Source: Bursaphelenchus xylophilus | Lineage: Eukaryota > Nematoda > Chromadorea > Rhabditida > Aphelenchoididae | Length of the DNA stretch: 64,000 nt | Direction of reading: 5' to 3' | NCBI GenBank assembly: GCA_904066235.2 | Contig: CAJFCV020000004.1 | Span: 7,564,001 to 7,628,000 of the forward strand | Shown: positions 11,438-22,755 of the stretch, piece after piece | Layout: every line of letters starts with the position of its first letter | Position numbering within the stretch: the first letter of the stretch is position 1 | Position numbers and translations under genes: made by a program | Notes under the pieces: generated by a model | The model's input: the letters and a program-made list of their open reading frames with translations, nothing else | Told to the model about the DNA's origin: nothing | Database searches by the model: none

Positions 11438-13154
11438 CGTAGATGTCTTGTAAAATAAATATTACTACTGCTTTCAACAAATCATCAAGGGTTATGAAAG
11501 AAAGGAGACTGTTAACAAAGACAACGGAATTGGAGGATGTGCTTCATCGAAAGCACAGATACAAAATTGAAACGGACTTTACGAGTTTAACGTATTCGAC
11601 GGTTGTTCAAAAAATTTGGAAACTATTGTCTAGTAAAAATTAAGAAGTTTGGAAGATGTTTGCAATTGCAGAATATATACTATAATACATTACGATTAAA
11701 GTGTTCTGGTTCCACTAAAAGTAATATTTACGATATTATAATAGAACAAAAATTCGATTATTTAGCGAGTTTTGAGGCGAAAACCTCCAAGATTATCTCA
11801 ATGGGTGATGGTTACAAAAACGTTTTTTAGTCCAGGATTGCCACAGATCTGACAAAAAACATTCTTCCCTCTCGCGTACACTGTTTGAGTGCTCTCTCGG
11901 TCGCAGGGGCCGCTAGATATCTCAGCCAATAAAGGACGTACAAAAATTTGCAAGGAAAATTTTCTCTAAATTTGAAGAAAATCTGAGCTTCCGTATTGTG
12001 CTTGCAAAGATTTGGCATTTCATAGAAATGCACAGCACTAACAACCACTTCTAAACTCTCAAAAATACTTCAATTACACACACTTTTTGACCGTAGAAGA
12101 TCTGCTTTTTCTGACGGGCTATAGCTACTTCAAATTGTCTTTATGTCGCGTAGAGTCATCTCGAGCTTTCAACTTGATCACGTTGATGTTGTGCCGCCCA
12201 GTTTTGACCCGTTTTTATTTCATCAACCGTTCAATACATTATGCTGCTGGGGAACGATTATTAGGACGAAAAGGTACTCTGAAATCGTTACATAAATGTT
12301 TTTTGAAAGCCTCTCCACAACCTCAAAAAAGCGCGTGCTCTGACCAGAGTTGTCTCTTCCAAAACTTTCATAGCATAAGTCTTGTCTTGCCATCCTACGC
12401 AATATTTAAATGAGCAAGTAATCTTTGACTTTGTCTTAATTAGCAGCGTAAACAAAGAACAAAGAATCACATTGTGACCGTTTAATCAGTCTCCATGGCT
12501 GGAGATTACGGGAAGGATCTGAAATCTTTCTGCTGGCTCTAACGATATTATTTATGTGCCCGAAGAGTGTGTTATTATCAAAATAACTGGTTTATTGGAC
12601 TACTCTTGTCAACAATTAAATTGGAAATATTTTATTGACTAATTGCCACAGCAAAAAGTATTTTACAAAAGAAATAAAATTCGAGTAATTTACAGTGCTC
12701 AGAAGATAATCAATTCAAGATGACGCAGAGAAAAAGGTTGAAGTTTGGTGAAGGATTTTGTAATTATCAACGGAGTTGGAATGAGGAATTAGAGTTCGGA
12801 ATATTCTTGAACAATTGAAAATGGAGATTGTTACAGTATAATGCTCTGTATAAATGGAGAAATTTAAAAACTAACAGGAAACGCGCTCCAGTTTGATGCT
12901 CATATACTCTTGATATTTTGCACAGATATGCGCTAACGAAGTCGCATATTGATTCCTGAAGAGCGGCAAAAAGACTTAACGGCCATATCTTTGCCAATCC
13001 GGATTTTTTTGTATTATAAAAATATGTTGCCAAGCCATCGGAAATAAAGTTGAAACATTTCAGGCATGAACTCGAAAAAAAATCAAATGACTTTTCCGAT
13101 TGTAAAATATCCAATTAAGCCTTTTGCTGTTTCCTTGGTAGAAAGCTATGTTAT
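11438..13154. other. Intergenic, mostly unassigned
   Basis: A 1.7-kb spacer between receptors 3 and 4. Apart from a probable receptor relic at about 12,190-12,400, no coding frame persuaded me. Several short phrases (for example the region around 12,985) recur loosely near 13,800 and may be fragments of a dispersed repeat. Confidence 0.5.
12190..12400 (-). pseudogene. Probable relic of receptor exons 1 and 2
   Basis: On the minus strand near 12,370 the bases TGCTATGAAAGTTTTG and a following GAGACAACTCTGGTCAGAG align with the exon 1 start of the intact receptors (CYES then ET and R), with a frameshift between the two parts. Near 12,225 the stretch ATTGAACGGTTGATGAAA resembles the IERC motif of exon 2. 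Spacing is shorter than in a real gene. This is a by-eye match at low length. Confidence 0.42.
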
Positions 13155-14990
13155 CTACGACCTTGGAGTCAAATCCAACTTTTTTGCTGAAAGATGAGCC
13201 TTCATCTGATCCTCAAACATCGAGAATGTGACATCCGTATTTGGCTGATCCACAGTTATTTGCTTTTCGGTCATCAACCTCTCGCCAATTCTGATGTACA
13301 TCCGAGTTACGATGAATAAGAGAGATACAAACATCTGAAAAGTAACCTTTGATAAACTTGTGCCTCACCGATATGTTAAACTCAAACCCGGCGACAGCCA
13401 ATCTCCCCATATCTTCTGACAGCACTTCTTTGCCAAACCTGAGCTCTGCGTAATACGGAATGAACCGTTCCATACCAAGGGCAGCCAACGAGTAAATCAA
13501 ATGCCCAGCCGCAAAAACGGTTGATATTGGGACCATCATTGTCATTAGCCGAAGATTCTCTTTCCGCTGGTAAGCGTTGGAGAGAGTATAGTTGTTGTAG
13601 TTTCTAGAAAGACGTTCTCTGATATTAACACGTGAACCACCCCAAGTGCGACGCTCAGATTTTTTTAAAATTTTGCACACACGTCGGGCATCAACTAAAT
13701 GTCAATTCCTTAAAGTTTTAGCTCGCGCTTTGCAAGCGCCACCGAGATATTGAACCACTTTTGCCGCGGAGAGAGTACGCCTAACGCGGAGAGCGGTCAG
13801 AGAGAAAAACGCTTTTTGGCCATAACTTTGGCAGTCTCGTGCGGAAAAAACTGATTTTTTTGTGAAAACAGTACCCTTTACGGTAGAAAACAGGTATGCA
13901 ACTTTTTGCCGAATTCGAAAAAGCCGAAGCCGAAATTCGGCAAAAAGTCGTAAATTTTCGCTGAATTCCTATTTAAAAATCTCGGCTGTTTTTGCAAAAC
14001 GCGAGCTAGGATTGTCGCATATATTTTAGATAAAGTTACTCTAAATCTGTGCCAAGTTTCATCAAAATCTGAGCGCCGCACTTGGGGTACTTCCCCTGTA
14101 AATTTTACAGCTTGTTTTTGTTGTTCGCTCACAATCCTGAGTTCCGGAATGCGTAACTCTTATGTAGCGATTAAATCTTCTAGTCCTGCCACAGAGTTTT
14201 GACTGTATCAAGTTCAAAAAGAATAAACACGACTCACGCAAGTTGTTTTGCCTTCCTTTTGGCCCTGCAACGAAGAAGAAGATCTCCCATTGTGGATCCA
14301 ATATCGACCAAACTTGTGATTTGCAAAAACGACCCGTATAGTGCAACCTTGGTTGTGCCGATCACAGAACAGTGCGAAATCATCTCGGAGGCATCAAAAC
14401 TTCCGATCACACCCACTTCAAATGGCCCGCAGAAGCTCCACTAAAGCAGGCAATACGCTTTTGTCACAGCCCCTCCTACCGCGAACAAAGTGAATCCAAC
14501 TCCCATTATTTTCATCTGCTTCTCGTAGCTGCTTCGGCGCAAAAACGCTACACTTCTTTCAATGAACAACATCACATGGACACCTGTGAACATGGGAACG
14601 GGAAAGAAGTGAGGAATTTTCATTAAAAGGCAGGATGTTTTATACATTAAAGTTGCGCAGTTTTGTTTGGTTGCACGAAGAGAATTGAACAGTACAATTG
14701 ATGAACCAATACCTGAGGCAATCGAAAAAAGCGATAATGCAATTGTTGCGTTGCATATGAGAATCTGAAGATGGAATTTAATAACTCTTTTATTATGTAG
14801 CTGCAACTTTAGTTACCTTAAAGTTTGGATGAGCTGGAACATGCCGTCTTTTCCTTGTTCTGACCGCGTGAAGTATAGACACTGACACCGCAAAATTAAA
14901 AACGACCTGCAAGGCATACGCAACCCTCATTTCAAGCAAAGTTTCAATCGCATAGCTCTCCAAACATTGCTGATTTACTCCGTCGGTCAT
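13155..14990 (-). CDS. Sra-superfamily (SRAB-like) chemoreceptor 4
   Basis: Exons (minus strand) 14817-14990, 14480-14764, 14238-14440, 13369-13603 and 13155-13334; 358 aa from MTDGVNQQC, or 361 if the in-frame ATG at 14999 is used. Landmarks: CLESYAIETLLEMRVAY, HVPAHPNFK, LFNSLRATKQNCAT, FIERSVAFLRRSSYE, YTLSNAYQRKENLRLMTMMV and MYIRIGERLMTEKQ in the tail. It belongs to a subgroup with receptors 5 and 6: all share LMTMMVPISTVFA, a 235-nt exon 4 and a shorter exon 3 (203 to 212 nt). Intron 3 (634 bp) carries an inverted-repeat element. The gene reads as intact. Confidence 0.84.
13631..14100. mobile_element. Inverted-repeat (MITE-like) element inside a receptor intron
   Basis: Two arms of about 110 bp face each other within intron 3 of receptor 4. 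The left arm contains CCCCAAGTGCGACGCTCAG and, further in, TAGCTCGCGCTTTGCAA; the right arm holds the complement of both in mirrored order (CTGAGCGCCGCACTTGGGG near 14,070-14,090 and TTGCAAAACGCGAGCTA near 13,995). The arms have diverged. About 240 bp lie between them. The TAGCTCGCGTTTTGCAA phrase also occurs at about 48,530. I could not fix the exact ends or a target duplication. Confidence 0.6.
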
Positions 14991-14999
14991 GGTGGGCAC

Positions 15000-15738
15000 T
15001 ATCTATTACTTAGACAGCGTCAACACATTGGGGACTTCTAAAAATAATCTTATTTGTACAACAAGATCTGCATTGGCTGGCCAAAAAGATCGATTGGATA
15101 GTTAAACTGTTAGAATCACAAAACACAAGTGTAGGCGCTATGTCATTTGAGCCCAGGAAACGCCAAGATGTTCTCATATGTATATACGTACAACCACCAC
15201 TATAAAACACAAAACTTGGATGATATAGCCCTAAAGCTTTTGAGTTACCGCCAACAAAGTTATTTTACAACCGCACGTAAAAAATGAAGTTCGTTAACGT
15301 ATATATATACTACATTAGTTTGCGAGTTCTTTTGAGTGCATTCGAACTCAAAAAACCTTTATAAAGATATAACTGGAAACTGAAAACTGTAACAAACGTA
15401 AAAGAGCGTACTCCTACGAGTTGAAAAATGGATTCCAAGGTTGAATAGAAACACTTTAGTTCGCGACGAGTCTCTATGTCTTTAATAATACGGCTAATCA
15501 AAAACTGTGGAGAAGGCAGAGGTATGATTAATAATTACGGAGCTCTGTGCCTTCCAAGCATTATCTCAGAAGTAAACGGTTGAATGTTTGCCAAATTGCA
15601 GGGTTAAAGTTTATTTTTAAAAGCAAATGTATGATGACATTGGAATTGAGGTATTGCCAGGAAAGTTGGCGTTGAAAAGCACAGTTGTCTGCCATTAAAC
15701 GGCCATATTGGGGGCGGGGGCGAAAACGAGGAATTATT
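15000..15738. other. Intergenic, nothing recognised
   Basis: Spacer between receptors 4 and 5. It should contain the promoter of receptor 4. No coding, RNA or repeat structure seen. Confidence 0.55.
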
Positions 15739-17413
15739 TCATACTTTCCCCATATTAGGAACTGAGATTGGCCTTGATTCCCGTCGTTTGGCCATGAGAT
15801 GAGAATTCATTTGATCTTCAAATAAGGAAAAGGTCACGGCGTGATTGGGCCTGTTGGTTGTCGCTTGTTTCTCGTTCATTAACTTCTCTCCCATTAGAAT
15901 ATACATTCTCGTTACGGTAAATAAAAGCAAAAGGAACACCTGAAACAATAACTGTAGTTTACATAGGAAAAACAAGCCTTTATTTCCTCTAAATCTTTGT
16001 ATTTTTCGCGAATTTGTTCACCGCTGTGTACTAAGGCGGAAACTAATATTTTCGCGAATTGATTTGTCGCTTGCGGGCGTTAACAGTTTAAAAAATCATA
16101 GCTCCACCCACCGACATATTCAGCTCAGATACCGCAATCCCAAGTCTTCCCAGCGCCTCTGGAGATGGATCATCGCCCAGTCGGAATCTAGCATAGACTG
16201 GAAGCCATGACCTTATGCGTAGAGCAGTGTAGACAAAAACAAAGTGTCCCCCGGCAAAGACTGTTGAGATGGGGACCATCATTGTCATCAGTCGAAGATT
16301 CTCATTTCGTTGATACGCTTTTGAAAGCGTGTAGTTTTCGAAATTTCTGAAAATTAGTGCGTCTTTTACATCTCAAAAAAAGTATTCTTTGGGCTGTGTT
16401 CTTTGGGCTCACGACGTAATTTATTAGCCGATTTTAGAATGGGGGCCCATGCTACGTACACGCTGTGTATGAAGACCAACAGTTCAATTAATAAAGTTAT
16501 AATATGCATGTAAATGTCAAAACTCACGCAATCTCACGAGTCTTTCGAACACTCCTTCGAGCTCGGCAGCGTAACAAAAGATCTCCCAATGTAGTGCCAA
16601 TGTCTACAAGAGTTGTGATTTCCAGAAATAGAACATAGAATGGAACCGCATCTTTGGCGGACAGCACACAATGGGCCACCTTTTCTTTGGGATCAACCTT
16701 TCCAATCATTATAAACTCAAATGGAAAGCAGAATGTCCACTGAAAAGAAGATTAAATTTGGAGATTACCAAAGTGCGTATAAATATTATACCAAGAATGA
16801 ATCATTACTCCAAATTGGTTTATAAAGAAGTCGGCGAAAAATGGCTTTCCCTTCACAATTAGGACAAATCTTATTTTTAGCCAATTACAAAAGAGACTTC
16901 AACTTACTGCAATTACAGTAAATGTCACTCCCATTATTTTCATTTGCTTTTCGTAGCTGCTCTTCATCAGAAAGGCCACGCATCTCTCGATGAACAACAT
17001 CATATGGACACTTGTGAACATTGGGATGGGAAACGAGCCTGGGATTCGCAAAAGAAGACAGGTTGATCTACTCATCAAAGTCGCGCAGTTTTCTGGGGTT
17101 GCTCGAAATGAATTGAAGAGCAAAATTGAGGAAGTGAGGGCGGAAAAGGTCGTAAACGTCCACGTCGCAACAGCGGCATTAGCAATTAGAATCTTAAGTT
17201 TTAAAATGTCACTATTATGAGGAAGGTGTAACTGCTTACCTTGAAGTTTGGATGGGCCGGAACATGACGTTCACGCCGTGATCGCACAGCTCGTAACAGT
17301 AGAAGGGAAACCGCTGAATTGAGGATCACTTGAAGTATATAGGCAACCCTCATCTCAGCTGAAGTCTCTGTGATAAAACTCTCATGGCAACAGTCATCGT
17401 CACTCATGGGCAT
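15739..17413 (-). CDS. Sra-superfamily (SRAB-like) chemoreceptor 5
   Basis: Exons (minus strand) 17240-17413, 16908-17192, 16528-16739, 16112-16346 and 15739-15939; 368 aa from MPMSDDDCC. An in-frame ATG at 17443 would add ten residues; I preferred the later one because the first exon then has the same length (174 nt) as receptor 4. Landmarks: CCHESFITETSAEMR, HVPAHPNFK, LFNSFRATPENCAT, FIERCVAFLMKSSYE, YTLSKAYQRNENLRLMTMMV and MYILMGEKLMNEKQ. Exon 2 is 285 nt as in all paralogues. Closest to receptors 4 and 6. No disabling change seen. Confidence 0.84.
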
Positions 17414-19872
17414 CTTGATTTTAACAACTGTCTCTTTAACCATGAGCTATGTACATTTACCCGCGGAACGCTGAAATTAAAAGTTTATTTAATAAATAAG
17501 CGATAATAAATGAAATAGGAACTTGTATCGGTAAACCAGTCGATTTATGGCAAATATTGGCGCATACATATCTTGCCAAAAGACAGGATCCACGTCCGAA
17601 AAGAATTTAAAATGGGCCCAGCCTTGAGTTACAAATTGGGTTGACTAAAGTAAAAATTTCTACAAACAACAACCGATTATCATGATTATAACCCTAACAA
17701 GATACTTTTCAGGTACGTATAATTTGTAGAAGGGTCAATTTCATCGAAGCAAAGGCATCCCAACAGGATGCTAATATATTATACATAAAGGTTATGTTTT
17801 TTCTCGACGGAAAAGCCAAGGCGCAGACGTTCCACCCTACAAAACAGATATTTTTCTCATTTATTATTACCACACGGCGGCATTTCGTTATGTCCAAACT
17901 TTCTAGATATAAAAAATTGCTTCAGGGCAGTAATCTAAGCTTCAACACATGGCTTGGTTGCACTCGTAGGCATACAAGTATGACTAATAGGGTAATTGAC
18001 TTATTTTGCCAAAATTGGAAAAATTAAATTTTACAATGAAATGAAAACTAACAATTTTTCAGGTTTCCCGCAGTGTAGGTAAATTTTAGGTGTTACTGGG
18101 TCAATGAAGTCAACAATTTGTATTCTTCTTGTAAGAGTTTCCTCTTAACCGCAAAGGGCTGATTGACTACACAGTGAGCACTTAAGAACTAATCTCTGGT
18201 ATAATTGCCACTAACTATTATATATGTAAGAATAACAATTTTATGTTCTAAAATTAAACTCTCGAAAAACTTTAGCTCAGTTTTCATTTTTGGAATAGGT
18301 AGGTAAGCGAATTTCTTAGAGCCAACATAAAAACAAAATCAATTTTTAAACGTTTGGAAAATTATCATGAGGTTTTACTATGTATGGCACGAAGATTTGA
18401 AGGTCACAGAGCTCTGTGAAGGCTACACATAAAATAATCGGTTTTTCACTGAAAACTTGGTACCTGTTATTAGGAAATTATCAATTTGCAACCTTAGAAT
18501 ACCTGGAGTAGTCGGATTTTGCAAAAATACTGCCACTGAGAAATTGGCACTGAAAGAATTTAAATTTTGCCAGCAGAAAAGGGTGTTCAAACCGTGGAAC
18601 AACAAGAATACGATCTGCGTTCACAGTCTTCCTACAAATCTTTTTTAAGAGGAAGTACGGAAAAGAACAGTGATTTGGACCCGCGGCAAGCGCCAATTAG
18701 AGGAGGCATTACAATTAAGATGTCTAGTACTCATGATAAAGCATTGAGGAAGTAAAAAAGCTCTTTCAGAAACAGCTTCCAATAAGATTAGAATCGCAAA
18801 AAAGCGATGGTTGAATTGTGCTCATTAGGGAATCCTTTTTCTATGCGCAAACAAAGGGAATGGGATCAGACTACATATTCATAAATATGTAATTAAGACA
18901 GTGAATAAAATTGAAATCGGCTTGGATCATGATACGGAGAATCTCTTAGCCAAAAAGTGTTCTAAGTCCATGGTAATCTCTTTTATGTAAAAGGGAACTT
19001 GAAGTTGCAAAAAAATATTAAATCAATAAAGATCGTCAAGGTTGACAGATGTCCCCAATGAGAAGAGACAGAAAACCTTTCTTCCGAAGTCTTTCACTAA
19101 TTTTAATGATACAACCGTATACAACATAAAATCTAACTCCAACACGGACAAGGAACTGCGGCACTCTTACGAATGTCAAGCAGCAAGCGTGCGTGGAAAT
19201 AAGCCACCAATTATGGCAGTAAGTTAATTGAATTTATACTCGAGGGCTTGTTTGAAAGTCAACGTTGTCCATAGATTAACGCCTACCTTTCCTGAACTGA
19301 ATTTAAATATCGGTTAAACCGATTGTGACATTCGCTTTACTCACTTACAAGTAGTACAATGTTAGGATTTGTTTTTTGACATAAAATTAGTCTCAGTATG
19401 GCAGATGGCTTGACTGACTGGCCCTTTTCGATTTTTACATAGATTCTTCGGCTGCACAGACTTCTGAACTGAGTCAGCAAAACCCGAGCCGGAAGATGAA
19501 GGACTGATGGGTGGCCCACAAGGCTGCGATCTGAAAAAAGCGAAAGTTTGGCGACTGATCGCGCGTCAAGTGTGAATTATTTAGATTCTGCAATTCTGGC
19601 AATACCGCCGCTCTCTTTAATGTTACTGCGTTTTGTTTTGACTTTGGATAGTCTCCTTTAAAAGTTGCCCGACTAATTACATAAAAATAATGTATGTACT
19701 GTGTTCTTGAAATAAATCAACATCGTCAAAATTGATGGGATTCATTGGGGTCAAGAACCCAAAAAAATATTTTCAATTACGTTTGTAAGATTTATTTCAG
19801 GTGTTTGTGCACCTTAGACGGGAGGTAATCAAACCTTAATGAGTTGGCAGAAAATGGCATAAATACATAAAG
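17414..19872. other. Long intergenic stretch, nothing recognised
   Basis: Nearly 2.5 kb between receptors 5 and 6. Only short overlapping frames without family resemblance, signal peptide or splice logic occur. No tRNA-like cloverleaf, tandem repeat or terminal inverted repeat was noticed. Confidence 0.5.
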
Positions 19873-22755
19873 TCAGGACTTTTTCTTGGCGGGTTTCTTC
19901 ACTTGAACGCCGAATTTCTTGGACATAAGTTTGGCATTCATTTGTTTCTCGAACATTGAGAAGCACATGTCCGTGTCTGGTCTATCCAGAGCTGCTTGCT
20001 TTTCGTTCATCAGTTTCTCTCCCATCCGGCAATACAATGAAATCACTATCAGCAGTATGGTCAGCAAGATCTAGAAGTAAAAACATAAGGAAGATAATGA
20101 AAAATTCTACCTCTCCAAAATTTAAAAAGATTAAAGCCTTGAAGAAGACAAGAAAGGCTCATAAAACTTACACCCATGTTGATCTCAAAGACCGCTACTC
20201 TCAACCGTTCAACGTCCTCCGGAGTAAATTTTTCGCCAATCCTGAATTTGGCGTAAATCGGAATCAAGGAATGTAGTGAGAGCAGAGAAGGAACAAAGAT
20301 TAAATGACCAGCAGCAAAAACAGTTGAAATTGGGACCATCATTGTCATTAATCGTAGATTCTCTTTCTGTTGATAGGCATCTGATAAAGTGTAGGTATCA
20401 AAATTGCTAAAATCAAATAGATGAATATATTATGTATACTGCACGTCAAAAGTTTGGAACAGGCCAGATCTTCTTTGCGGCTTGAGACGGGAGTTTCATT
20501 TCTTTTTTATTAGAAGCTCCATGTATTAAGAACCTCAATGAATACATAGCCATGGAAATCAGAAAGCTCGTTGAAATTTAAAAAAAAAATTTAAAAAATA
20601 AGTGCGTCAAAAGTTTGGAACAGCTTTTGGAAGGTGATTATAAACTTCGGAATGGAGGCAGGTATCCTCGCATTTAGTGTTTCTGGATGATGTATGGAAT
20701 CGGCATGCCAATGGCCTACTGATTTTCATCGATAAACCCAAAATGAAAAAAATGCTTATTGAGCCAAAAACTACGGTCAAATTTGCGAAAAAATGAATTT
20801 TTTGGTTTGGGTTCTCTATGTTATCGGTGTGTAAGCGTTCTAAAATATTTAATGTGGTCGCACAATTGTACAAGGGCACTCAGATCTTCGCATAGGAACC
20901 ATATCCGCACAGCATAATTTATGAAAATTTTGAGTTTTGCTATAAATCTTTACTTAATGTATTTTATATTTTTCATAGAGCGGCTTGGAGGCTAATTGGC
21001 TTGGACACCGTTATCGTAGAATAAAAAGATGTCTTTAGGAAGCAGAACCTGGCCACTATTTGCAACATCAAGGCCACATCTTTAAAAATAGCGGGTGTAT
21101 GAAATGTTAATATTCCCATATTTTTTATCTAGGATTTGAAGCCGCTGCATGGCTCAAAACTAAGCGCCTTTATCGTTATCACACCGATACAGTATTATAA
21201 ACCAACTCTCCAAATTATCCCGCCCCAAATCCGGGTCAGACATGAATATTGATTTTGGGGGTAAAAATTTTTTTAATATCTGAAAGATGTGGCCTTGATG
21301 TTGCAAATAGTGGCCAGGTTCTGCTTCCTAAAGACATCTTTTTATTCTACGATAACGGTGTCCAAGCCAATTAGCCTCCAAGCCGCTCTATGAAAAATAT
21401 AAAATACATTAAGTAAAGATTTATAGCAAAACTCAAAATTTTCATAAATTATGCTGTGCGGATATGGTTCCTATGCGAAGATCTGAGTGCCCTTGTACAA
21501 TTGTGCGACCACATTAAATATTTTAGAACGCTTACACACCGATAACATAGAGAACCCAAACCAAAAAATTCATTTTTTCGCAAATTTGACCGTAGTTTTT
21601 GGCTCAATAAGCATTTTTTTCATTTTGGGTTTATCGATGAAAATCAGTATGCCATTGGCATGCCGATTCCATACATCATCCAGAAACACTAAATGCGAGG
21701 ATACCTGCCTCCATTCCGAAGTTTATAATCACCTTCCAAAAGCTGTTCCAAACTTTTGACGCACTTATTTTTTAATTTTTTTTAAAATTCCAACGAGCTT
21801 TCTGATTTCCATGGCTATGTATTCATTGAGGTTCTTAATACATGGAGCTTCTAATAAAAAAGAAATGAAGCTCCCATCTCAAGCCGCAAAGAAGATCTGG
21901 CCTGTTCCAAACTTTTGACGTGCAGTATACATTAAGAAGAGTGAAGACTCACGCGAACTCTTTTGTTTTTCGAGAACTTCTCCGCGCTCGAAATCTGAGG
22001 ATTGTATCGCCCATTGTAGTAGCAATATCAACCAGAGTGGTGAGCTCCAGAGCTATGCCAAAGAGGACTTCTGTATCATTGTTGAATATCTGACAGTGAA
22101 CTACTTTTTCGGCCAGGGTAAATTTTCCAATAATTAAGATCTCGAAGGGAAGACAACAGAACCACTGAAAGAAAGTGCAGAATTTGGTATTGAAAACTGC
22201 TGAAAAAATTTAACCCCAGCCTTACCGCAACGGCAGTAATTATGACTCCATATTTTGACATTTTCTTTTCATAGTTTCCTTTCATCAAAAAAGCCGTCGA
22301 TCTCTCCATAAACATCAACACATGTATAGTGCTCAACATTGGCACCGCATAAAAGAATGGGATTTTTATTAGAAGACATGTTGTCCGATAAATGTTCGTC
22401 GCGCAATTTTCTGGTGTAGCTCTTAGGGAGTTGAACAGCAATATCGCCGAATCAATGGCTTCGAACGTTGAATACAACCAAACGGCAAAGCAAGCGCTAG
22501 CGATGAGAAGCTGAACGTGAAAGAAATAGTTTTATTAATCAATATCTAGTTCAAATGTGGTGGTTTGATATTGACTTTAATTACCTTGAAGTTAGGATGA
22601 GCAGGAACGTGCCGTTTGTGTCGTGATCTGACCGCCATTACAATTCGAACCGAAACGCCGGAGGCAAGTATGAGCTGCAGAAAGTAACCGAGCCTCATCT
22701 CTGGCTGCGTCTCCATAATATAGCTCTCGTAACAATTGTCTTCTGTAACGTTCAT
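19873..22755 (-). CDS. Sra-superfamily (SRAB-like) chemoreceptor 6
   Basis: Exons (minus strand) 22585-22755, 22226-22510, 21953-22164, 20172-20406 and 19873-20070; 366 aa. Landmarks: MNVTEDNCYESYIMETQ, HVPAHPNFK, LFNSLRATPENCAT, FMERSTAFLMKGNYE, YTLSDAYQQKENLRLMTMMV and YCRMGEKLMNEKQ, with a Lys-rich end (KKPAKKKS). Exon lengths match receptor 5 (285, 212, 235). Intron 3 has been enlarged from about 57 bp to 1,546 bp by a fold-back transposable element, yet both splice sites (GTGAGT and TTTTAG) and the coding frame are unharmed. Whether the hairpin affects splicing is unknown. Confidence 0.84.
20439..21925. mobile_element. Fold-back Tc1/mariner-type element, 1,487 bp
   Basis: Almost the whole element is one inverted repeat: arms 20439 to about 21083 and about 21283 to 21925, nearly identical, with a roughly 200-bp loop. 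It is flanked by TA on both sides (20437-20438 and 21926-21927), the Tc1/mariner target. The end begins CTGCACGTCAAAAGTTTGGA; the core CGTCAAAAGTTTGGAACAG recurs about 160 bp inside each arm, giving a double binding-site-like layout. Each arm also contains the same 90-codon frame (20607-20879 minus, 21487-21759 plus), which I do not recognise as a transposase. Near identity of the arms suggests recent insertion or ongoing arm conversion. It sits in intron 3 of receptor 6. Confidence 0.9.
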
